Below, in pieces: positions 1 to 4,464 of a DNA stretch of 5,841 nt. Positions within the stretch are counted from its first letter, which is position 1; each line of letters opens with the position of its first letter. The DNA is from Pontiella sp. (GTDB lineage: Bacteria > Verrucomicrobiota > Kiritimatiellia > Kiritimatiellales > Pontiellaceae): positions 1-5,841 of the forward strand of contig JAOZSZ010000102.1 in the NCBI GenBank assembly GCA_029939385.1. Direction: 5' to 3'. The notes below the pieces were generated by a model that was given only the letters and a program-made list of their open reading frames with translations, searched no databases and was not told where the DNA came from. The translations under genes and the position numbers were made by a program.

Positions 1-277
1 GCATCTCCATGATGGAGGTGATGCCGCCGGCGACGGCCGCGCGGGTTTCGGAATGTAGGTCGGCCTTGCGTTCTAGCCCCGGTTCGCGGCAGTGGACGTG
101 GGTATCGATCATGCCCGGAAGCAACGCTTTCCCTTTTGCATCAATAACAGTGTCGGCCGGTTGATCGGTTAGGCTGGAATCGATTTTTTCAATCCGTCCA
201 TTTTTGATGAAGATATCGGCGGGATGAGAGGCGCCTTCATTTACAAGGTTTGCATTTGTGATGAGGATCGTTTGCAT
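1..277 (-). CDS. pyrC: Dihydroorotase, N-terminal 92 codons (cut by window edge)
   Basis: The visible part is the amino end of a dihydroorotase, the cytosolic amidohydrolase that interconverts N-carbamoyl-aspartate and dihydroorotate in pyrimidine synthesis. It starts at ATG 275-277 ([15 protein letters not shown]) and stays open for 92 codons to the window edge. Residues 1-50 form the usual small beta-sandwich of cyclic amidohydrolases. The metal-binding signature then follows: [15 protein letters not shown], with His60 and His62 as the HxH zinc ligands and Arg64 as the expected substrate-binding arginine. [18 protein letters not shown] after it is typical of dihydroorotases and argues against hydantoinase or allantoinase, though those relatives are not fully excluded without the rest. 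No clear Shine-Dalgarno precedes the start. The gene lies 59 bases beyond the ferritin-like gene on the same strand. The later ligands and the catalytic Asp lie outside the window. Confidence 0.88.
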   Translation of the reverse strand, partial: MQTILITNANLVNEGASHPADIFIKNGRIEKIDSSLTDQPADTVIDAKGKALLPGMIDTHVHCREPGLERKADLHSETRAAVAGGITSIMEM

Positions 278-321
278 ATTGGAATATTTGGGTAAAATTG
301 GCCTAAGGTAGGAAAGGTGTA

Positions 322-327
322 GTTATA
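322..327 (-). promoter_or_regulatory. Possible -10 box upstream of the dihydroorotase gene
   Basis: Read on the minus strand this is TATAAC, five of six matches to the sigma70 -10 box, 44 bases upstream of the pyrC ATG. The sequence 17-18 bases further upstream has no good -35 hexamer. It is therefore only a weak candidate for a pyrC promoter lying just after the ferritin-like stop codon. Confidence 0.25.
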
Positions 328-339
328 GAAATTTTTCTA
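326..339. repeat. Short 14-bp near-palindrome TAGAAA-TT-TTTCTA
   Basis: Two perfect 6-base arms are separated by 2 bases. On the minus strand the sequence covers the stop codon (TAG) of the ferritin-like gene and abuts the possible pyrC -10 box, where an operator could sit. It is short and AT-rich, so chance is a fair explanation. Confidence 0.3.
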
Positions 340-804
340 GAGGTGTTTGTTGAAATAGTTTTGGATTCGCTGAAGGTGATCTTTATCTTCTTTGTTGAGT
401 TTTTGGAAGACGGCTTCAATTCTACTATCGGTTAGCATATTCATGAACATTTGGTAGTGGATTTCGCCGGTTGTGCCTTCCAATTTAATGGCCACTTCGA
501 ATGCTTCGATTCGGTTGGGTGGTGTTTGCTTGTACTGATCGATAAGTGTTGTGATTTTTATATTATCGTTCTTAAGATTTTCGATTGAGTCGGTAATGAG
601 ATTTTCGGGAAAGTGATTTCGCTTAATAAGTGAATCCTTTGCGGCTTGAAGCAGTAACGCATGACTTTTTTCTTCGAGGTAAAGTTCTCCCCAAAAATCG
701 GTATCAGTAGGATTTATTTTAGAGAAAATTTGATAAAGCGTCGCTATGTTTTTTTCGAGCAAGATGCTTTCGTCAAAGAGTTTTATAACGTTGTTAAGTT
801 CCAT
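337..804 (-). CDS. Small ferritin-like (rubrerythrin-type) di-iron four-helix protein
   Basis: This is a 155-residue, cysteine-free, all-helical protein with the ligand spacing of the ferritin-like superfamily. Glu17 lies in helix 1 (LLEKNIATLYQ) and Glu45-x-x-His48 in helix 2 (LEEKSHALLL). Glu109 lies in helix 3 (AIKLEGTTGEIHYQMF) and Asp140-x-x-His143 in helix 4 (KEDKDHLQRI). The family pattern is E, ExxH, E, ExxH, so the last Glu appears as Asp here, with Glu139 next to it as a possible substitute. There is no rubredoxin (CxxC) domain, so it is not a full rubrerythrin. It is probably cytosolic, as no signal peptide is seen. Relatives bind a di-iron centre and act in peroxide or iron handling; the exact activity of this one is unknown. 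The start is ATG 802-804 without a clear Shine-Dalgarno. It lies 72 bases downstream of the lipoprotein gene, possibly in one transcript. Confidence 0.75.
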   Translation of the reverse strand: MELNNVIKLFDESILLEKNIATLYQIFSKINPTDTDFWGELYLEEKSHALLLQAAKDSLIKRNHFPENLITDSIENLKNDNIKITTLIDQYKQTPPNRIEAFEVAIKLEGTTGEIHYQMFMNMLTDSRIEAVFQKLNKEDKDHLQRIQNYFNKHL

Positions 805-876
805 AATTAGAAGCAGAAGTTTTTGTTGGCATCACGTCAGTATTACAATCAATCTGGATAATATTTTTAAATGTAT

Positions 877-1449
877 TTAGGTTTTTTTAGGGAATCGGCT
901 CATTAGTTTTTTTGCAGCAGCACGAATCAGTTCTTGTTTCTCTTTGGGCAGGGAACGATCAATTTCTGTTTTTAAGTTGCCCCGCCAAATTCGCTCTTTC
1001 GTTTGGGTTGCGTAAACCAACATCGTCAAGGTACCGACTTCAACGGTATAAACATTGAGGTCGGGCTCGCGTTCTTGATAGCTCCAGTTTTTATTTTTGT
1101 GGCTATAAACGAATCCGCCAGAAAAATCATGCTCTATATTGTTATTGGTTGCGTATTCTTGTTCTTTCTTAAGCTTTACATAATAAACGATTTGCACATC
1201 GGCTTCAAGGGTGTTGCTAACCTGTCGTATGCCATAATTTTCTAACTCATTGCTTAGGGCCTTTTGAATATCTTCATTAATATATGTATCGGTTTTATCC
1301 AGAATGGTTGAGGGGCCATCAATCCATTGGTAGGTTTTAATGTTATTAAAGCTATAGTGATGATCGTATTCGGATGTGACTTTCATGGTACTACATCCGG
1401 CTATAAAAAAAATGGAAACAAGTCCTACTGCTGCAAATTTAATATTCAT
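877..1449 (-). CDS. DUF4136 family lipoprotein
   Basis: This is a 190-residue envelope lipoprotein. The start is ATG 1447-1449 because AGGAG (1455-1459) sits 5 bases upstream and a lipoprotein signal follows at once: hydrophobic residues 5-16, then lipobox I-A-G-Cys19. The residues after Cys19 are Ser and Thr, not Asp, so Lol-type sorting would send it to the outer membrane. The mature part matches DUF4136: the opening motif TSEYDHHYSFNNIKTYQW (residues 25-42), the central strand EVGTLTMLVYATQTKERIWRG (137-157), and the closing helix IRAAAKKLMSRFP (175-187). DUF4136 proteins are small periplasm-facing lipoproteins of unknown biochemical role. The open frame extends upstream to 1608, but that stretch overlaps the divergent flavoprotein gene and has no signal logic. 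A very good promoter lies just upstream. Confidence 0.88.
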   Translation of the reverse strand: MNIKFAAVGLVSIFFIAGCSTMKVTSEYDHHYSFNNIKTYQWIDGPSTILDKTDTYINEDIQKALSNELENYGIRQVSNTLEADVQIVYYVKLKKEQEYATNNNIEHDFSGGFVYSHKNKNWSYQEREPDLNVYTVEVGTLTMLVYATQTKERIWRGNLKTEIDRSLPKEKQELIRAAAKKLMSRFPKKT

Positions 1450-1454
1450 GAGTT

Positions 1455-1459
1455 CTCCT
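1455..1459 (-). promoter_or_regulatory. Shine-Dalgarno AGGAG fixing the lipoprotein start
   Basis: AGGAG on the minus strand lies 5 bases before ATG 1449. It rules against the longer upstream reading and supports the start that places a signal peptide at the N-terminus. Confidence 0.8.
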
Positions 1460-1470
1460 GATTGGAAATG

Positions 1471-1499
1471 ATTATAGGTTCTGCTTTTATAGGTGTCTA
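1471..1499 (-). promoter_or_regulatory. Sigma70-type promoter of the DUF4136 lipoprotein gene
   Basis: On the minus strand, TAGACA (1499-1494, five of six to TTGACA) is followed by exactly 17 bases and then TATAAT (1476-1471, six of six). Transcription should begin near 1464, giving a leader of about 15 bases that still contains AGGAG. The -35 box touches the first base of the divergent flavoprotein start codon (ATG 1499-1501), so polymerase here would occupy the translation start region of that gene. Confidence 0.7.
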
Positions 1500-2596
1500 T
1501 GGAGAAAACAGATTTGATCATTATTGGAGGCGGGGCCGCTGGTTTAATGGCGGGGTGTGCTGCGGGAGAACTGGGGCTGAAGGCGCTAGTGCTTGAACGT
1601 AAGCACAAGCCGGGACGTAAATTATTAATGTGCGGTAATGCGCGTTGTAATTTAACTACGAATATATCCGAAGGCCGGATGCTTCAAATGTTTGGTAAGC
1701 CGGTCGATACTTTTATGGAGTCGGCTATTCATGCTTTTACACCGTCGATGTTGCAGCGTTGGTTTGCGGCAAACGGGCTGCGGACCGTTGTGAAGGCGGG
1801 AAATAAAGTTTATCCCCACACTGAACGTGCCTCTGATGTCCTTAATCTATTCACTGCGCAGCTTCGCGATAAGAACGTATCATTTGCATGTTCCTCGGTC
1901 GTTCAATCTTTGAATAAAATCAAAAATGGATTCCGAGTCTCTTTGGAGAACTTTGAAGTAGAAAGTCGCTATGTACTCATTGCTACGGGAGGGATTAGTT
2001 ATCCTAAAACGGGATCGGTTGGCGAGGGTCAAGTGTGGGCCAAGAAGTTGGGTCATACGATTGAGTCATTTCGTCCAGGATTGGTTGGTTTTGAGGTCGA
2101 TTCAAGTGTACTTAAAGTGCGTGTGGGGAAAATTTATAAAAAAGCGCGGGTAGAAATTATAGTAGCAGGCAAAAAAATAGAAGAAACGCGTGGGGTCTAT
2201 GAAATCGAAAAATGGGGCATCGGAGGAACGGCCATCACGGATGCCAGCCGCATTATTTCCCGTCAAAATCTAAAAGATTTTACCCTACGGATTAAGTTGG
2301 ACACGGGAGAGACGGAAGAGATTCGCCCATTACGCACTCGTCCCATTAAAGAAGCGATGGTGACCGTCGGGGGAGTAGCACTTGATGAGATTAATTTTAA
2401 AACTATGGAATCAAAAAAGTGTTCAGGGCTCTATTTTGCAGGAGAGGTTATCGATATTGATGGACCCACTGGCGGATATAATTTGCAGGCGGCATTTTCT
2501 ACCGCTCGTCTTGCTGTTGCATCCATTGGAAAGCAATGCGGGAAAGGAGCTTTTCACTCTTTAGAAAAGCCGAAGAAACAATGGATTCGGAAATAA
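1499..2596 (+). CDS. HI0933/YhiN (BaiN-like) FAD-dependent oxidoreductase, short form
   Basis: This is a cytosolic flavoprotein of the HI0933-like family (annotated YhiN or BaiN). The substrate is not established for most members. Counting from ATG 1499 (365 residues), the FAD-binding beta-alpha-beta is IIIGGGAAGLMAG (7-19) with Glu33 closing the second strand. The family signature GRKLLMCGNARCNLTTN is at 39-55 and ATGGISYPKTGS at 162-173. The C-terminal block GLYFAGEVIDIDGPTGGYN is at 310-328, followed by LQAAFSTARLA. GTG 1493 is in frame two codons earlier. I prefer ATG because AGGTG (1491-1495) can serve as a weak ribosome site for it, and nothing suitable precedes GTG. The protein is shorter than the roughly 400 residues usual for the family. 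The missing part appears to lie between the middle domain (about residue 270) and the EAMVTVGGV block at 285, with the frame intact. It is divergent from the lipoprotein gene across 49 bases and is followed by the FKBP gene. Confidence 0.88.
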   Translation: MEKTDLIIIGGGAAGLMAGCAAGELGLKALVLERKHKPGRKLLMCGNARCNLTTNISEGRMLQMFGKPVDTFMESAIHAFTPSMLQRWFAANGLRTVVKAGNKVYPHTERASDVLNLFTAQLRDKNVSFACSSVVQSLNKIKNGFRVSLENFEVESRYVLIATGGISYPKTGSVGEGQVWAKKLGHTIESFRPGLVGFEVDSSVLKVRVGKIYKKARVEIIVAGKKIEETRGVYEIEKWGIGGTAITDASRIISRQNLKDFTLRIKLDTGETEEIRPLRTRPIKEAMVTVGGVALDEINFKTMESKKCSGLYFAGEVIDIDGPTGGYNLQAAFSTARLAVASIGKQCGKGAFHSLEKPKKQWIRK

Positions 2597-2654
2597 GGGC
2601 CGATTTTAAAAGGGTTGTGATTTAGAGTTTCGTCTGTATGGTGCGGCCCTTATT
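2592..2654. repeat. Perfect 11-bp inverted repeat between flavoprotein and FKBP genes
   Basis: AATAAGGGCCG (2592-2602) and its exact reverse complement CGGCCCTTATT (2644-2654) flank a 41-base spacer. The left arm includes the flavoprotein stop codon TAA (2594-2596). No T-run follows either arm on either strand, so it does not look like an intrinsic terminator. In RNA it would form a GC-centred stem 23 bases before the FKBP start, which could aid processing or differential expression within an operon. As DNA it could be a widely spaced binding site. Confidence 0.6.
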
Positions 2655-2677
2655 GACTTTAAAATAAAAAGGAAACG

Positions 2678-3106
2678 ATGATTGATAACGGACAAAAAGT
2701 AAAAATTCACTATACAGGAACTCTGGATGATGGAACAAAATTTGATTCATCGGAAGGGCGCGACCCGTTAAGTTTTGAAATGGGGGCAGGGATGGTTATT
2801 CCTGGTTTTGAAACCGGAGTAAAGGACATGGCTGTGGGTGAAAAAAAATCAATTCATATCCCTGCCGCTGAGGCCTATGGTGAAGTTCGTAAAGAAATGG
2901 TAATGGAGTTTGAACGGAATCAACTTCCGGAGGGCTTGGAGCCAGAGGCGGGGATGAGCTTGCAGATGCAGGGACCTGAAGGTCAACCTATTCCTGTGCA
3001 GATTACGGCGGTGGCAGAGACCACGATTACGATCGATGCTAACCATCCGCTTGCCGGGCAAAATCTTAATTTCGAGTTAGAATTAATTAAAATTGATTCA
3101 GTTTAA
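2678..3106 (+). CDS. FKBP-type peptidyl-prolyl isomerase of the SlyD/FkpB class
   Basis: This is a 142-residue cytosolic prolyl cis-trans isomerase and probable folding chaperone. The FKBP fold is split, as in SlyD and FkpB. The first part is VKIHYTGTLDDGTKFDSS (8-25) and PLSFEMGAGMVIPGFE (30-45), followed by GEKKSIHIPAAEAYG (54-68). An 'insert in flap' chaperone domain occupies about 69-120, and the fold closes with DANHPLAGQNLNFELELI (120-137). Tyr12, Asp23, Phe33, Ile41 and Tyr67 are at positions expected to line the active site. The His/Cys-rich nickel-binding tail of E. coli SlyD is absent, since the protein ends two residues past KID. No role in hydrogenase metal insertion is therefore implied. 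The start is ATG 2678 with AAGGA (2669-2673) just before it. It lies 81 bases after the flavoprotein gene and 11 bases before a small membrane protein gene. Confidence 0.93.
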   Translation: MIDNGQKVKIHYTGTLDDGTKFDSSEGRDPLSFEMGAGMVIPGFETGVKDMAVGEKKSIHIPAAEAYGEVRKEMVMEFERNQLPEGLEPEAGMSLQMQGPEGQPIPVQITAVAETTITIDANHPLAGQNLNFELELIKIDSV

Positions 3107-3117
3107 TTGCGCAATCT

Positions 3118-3267
3118 ATGGAACCTATAACCCCTAATCCTTTCTGTTCACTCCCGTCGGAGAGTCGCGGGGATATGGTTCCGCTTTTGGTTATTGTTGG
3201 AGTATTTCTTTTGGGTGGGTGGTTGTTTCGTCGAAAGAAGAAAAAGGATTCCAAAAAGAAAGATTGA
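3118..3267 (+). CDS. Small single-pass membrane protein with lysine-rich tail (49 residues)
   Basis: This short open frame shows three clear zones. Residues 1-20 (MEPITPNPFCSLPSESRGDM) are polar and proline-rich with one Cys. Residues 21-37 (VPLLVIVGVFLLGGWLF) form one hydrophobic membrane segment. Residues 38-49 (RRKKKKDSKKKD) are almost all basic. By the positive-inside rule the tail would face the cytosol and the N-terminus the periplasm. It starts 11 bases after the FKBP stop and ends 3 bases before a rho-independent terminator, exactly where the last gene of the operon should be. No good Shine-Dalgarno precedes ATG 3118, so translational coupling to the FKBP gene is possible. An internal ATG at 3175 (Met20) would leave the membrane segment and tail only. 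I do not recognise a family. A decayed C-terminal anchor is an alternative. Confidence 0.6.
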   Translation: MEPITPNPFCSLPSESRGDMVPLLVIVGVFLLGGWLFRRKKKKDSKKKD

Positions 3268-3270
3268 GTG

Positions 3271-3303
3271 AAAGGCGATCCGTAATAGATCGCTTTTTCT
3301 TTT
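3271..3303 (+). terminator. Rho-independent terminator closing the plus-strand operon
   Basis: GCGATC (3275-3280) pairs with GATCGC (3288-3293) around a 7-base loop. The stem extends through AAAG/TTTT with one G-T pair to about 10 bp. A T-run TTTTTCTTTT (3294-3303) follows. It lies 3 bases past the small membrane protein stop and reaches into the stop codon of the convergent DUF481 gene. On the minus strand only a short CTTTC follows the stem, so it may also work weakly in that direction. Confidence 0.85.
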
Positions 3304-4330
3304 AGAATTTATAGAGCAGGCTAGTGAGTAGAGCTTTGTCGTAAAACCCGCTGTCGCTGTAGTTTACATCAGTATCGCGATCAAGGCGGTATTCTAGACG
3401 AAGGAAAATATTTTGAATTAGTTTGTTCTCTAAACCACTAGAGAAGATAAAATGATATTTATCCAGATTGCCCAAATGAGTATATTTTTGGAATAGAGTT
3501 AGCGAGTTGATCATCTGCCAGCGCAATGACTGCTCCACTATAAATTTTCCCTGCGAATCGGAATATTTAGACTGGATACGGTCGTACTGGTGATACCCGG
3601 CTCCAATCGATGTGGAAAGTTTTAGCTTGGGTTGATGGAACCATTTTACTCCGAATTCCGCTGTCTGGAGATATTCGCTTTCAATTCCCCTTCGGAAATC
3701 ACGCTGGTATAGAGTTTTTGAACGTGCAAAGTATTTTTCAGTGAACTCGTGCTGATAGTTTTGGGTCACGTTAAAGAAATCATCATTTTTGCGTATATCC
3801 GAGCGACTATAACGATAGGTCCAGTCCCACCTGAGATTATTTCTTTCGCCCTTCCAGTTTACATTACCGTAAATGCGGTAGGATTCGAAGGCCTCGGTTT
3901 TCTCAACCAGATTGGTTCCATAGCGGCGCAAGGTATTGGATTCACGCATCGCGATCGATAGTCCTGATTGGCCTGTCCATTGGTTTTCTTCTTTAAAATT
4001 GTCCGATAATGAGGGTTGTGATTCTTGTTGAGCAAGTAAAGGATTCGCTAATGGAGGGGAAGTGTTGGGTTTTGTGGGTTCGGGGGTAGTGATTGCTGAT
4101 GCAGGAATAGCCACTTCTCCCAACATTGGCATTTCGATCTGTATTTCCAGAATATTACGGGTATTTAGGCTCACGGCCCCAAACTCATCTGATCTGAAGT
4201 ATATTCGTTCGGAATCTTGCTCAAGTATTGTACCTGTGAGGATGTCACCATTTTTAAAGACAATAGTATCATCCGCAAGGGCTGTGCCGGTTGCGATCAG
4301 AAGAAGAAAAATGACGGAGAGTTTTTTCAT
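3302..4330 (-). CDS. DUF481 family outer-membrane beta-barrel protein
   Basis: This is a 342-residue secreted protein predicted to sit in the outer membrane. The start is ATG 4328-4330, giving a clean signal peptide MKKLSVIFLLLIATGTALA cut before Asp20; an in-frame GTG at 4348 would bury the Lys-Lys end of the signal. Residues 20-66 form a small beta-rich domain (DTIVFKNGDILTGTILEQ, then ERIYFRSDEFGAVSLNTRNI). This 'nGD.ltG' domain often precedes the barrel in DUF481 proteins. Residues 67-117 are a Pro/Gln/Ser-rich linker. Residues 118-342 are rich in alternating aromatic and polar strands with many Tyr, Trp and Arg, and end in LLYKF, the C-terminal aromatic expected for outer-membrane barrel assembly. 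The function of DUF481 proteins is mostly unknown. The gene has its own likely promoter and lies downstream of lpd behind a terminator. No Shine-Dalgarno is visible. Confidence 0.85.
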   Translation of the reverse strand: MKKLSVIFLLLIATGTALADDTIVFKNGDILTGTILEQDSERIYFRSDEFGAVSLNTRNILEIQIEMPMLGEVAIPASAITTPEPTKPNTSPPLANPLLAQQESQPSLSDNFKEENQWTGQSGLSIAMRESNTLRRYGTNLVEKTEAFESYRIYGNVNWKGERNNLRWDWTYRYSRSDIRKNDDFFNVTQNYQHEFTEKYFARSKTLYQRDFRRGIESEYLQTAEFGVKWFHQPKLKLSTSIGAGYHQYDRIQSKYSDSQGKFIVEQSLRWQMINSLTLFQKYTHLGNLDKYHFIFSSGLENKLIQNIFLRLEYRLDRDTDVNYSDSGFYDKALLTSLLYKF

Positions 4331-4368
4331 ATCAATAAAATGAATCACATTTACTTAATTTTCGGCGG

Positions 4369-4397
4369 ATACTATCGGTTTGGTTTTGATGGGTCAA
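4369..4397 (-). promoter_or_regulatory. Probable promoter of the DUF481 gene
   Basis: On the minus strand, TTGACC (4397-4392, five of six) is followed by exactly 17 bases and TAGTAT (4374-4369, four of six). Transcription would start near 4362, leaving a leader of about 30 bases. It lies just downstream of the lpd terminator, so the DUF481 gene is probably a separate unit. A perfect TTGACA sits nearby at 4406-4401 but has no -10 box at the right distance. Confidence 0.5.
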
Positions 4398-4411
4398 TCT
4401 TGTCAAAATAG

Positions 4412-4441
4412 AAAAACATCCTTGTTTTAAAGGGATATCTT
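4412..4441 (-). terminator. Rho-independent terminator of lpd
   Basis: On the minus strand, about 23 bases past the lpd stop, AAGATATCC[C]TT pairs with AAGGATGTTTTT around the loop TAAAAC. The stem has one bulged C and two G-T pairs. The T-rich stretch GTTTTTCTATTTT overlaps the distal arm and follows it. The stem is AT-rich, so the terminator may be of moderate strength. Confidence 0.6.
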
Positions 4442-4464
4442 CGTTTTGAGTTTCTTTACAAAAC

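Noticed and set aside
1003..1245. 80-codon open frame on the plus strand with hydrophobic stretches
   Set aside because: It is antisense to the DUF4136 lipoprotein gene, which has a promoter, ribosome site, signal peptide and family motifs. The hydrophobicity comes from the opposite-strand codons.
1450..1608. 53-codon N-terminal extension of the lipoprotein frame
   Set aside because: It would overlap the divergent flavoprotein gene and bury the lipoprotein signal peptide. AGGAG and the promoter both point to ATG 1449.
2592..2654. Inverted repeat as a rho-independent terminator
   Set aside because: The loop is 41 bases and no T-run follows the right arm on the plus strand or the left arm on the minus strand.
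2653..2658. TTGACT as a -35 box for the FKBP gene
   Set aside because: A -10 box at normal spacing would fall at or inside the start of the coding sequence, and none is seen there.
3175..3267. Small membrane protein tail as a C-terminal sorting signal (PEP-CTERM or LPXTG type)
   Set aside because: The membrane span followed by basic residues resembles such signals. However, there is no PEP or LPxTG motif and no long upstream domain in frame, since the frame starts only 49 codons from the stop.
4401..4406. Perfect minus-strand TTGACA as the DUF481 -35 box
   Set aside because: The hexamer 17 bases downstream is CCAAAC, which is not a -10 box. The neighbouring TTGACC has a better partner.
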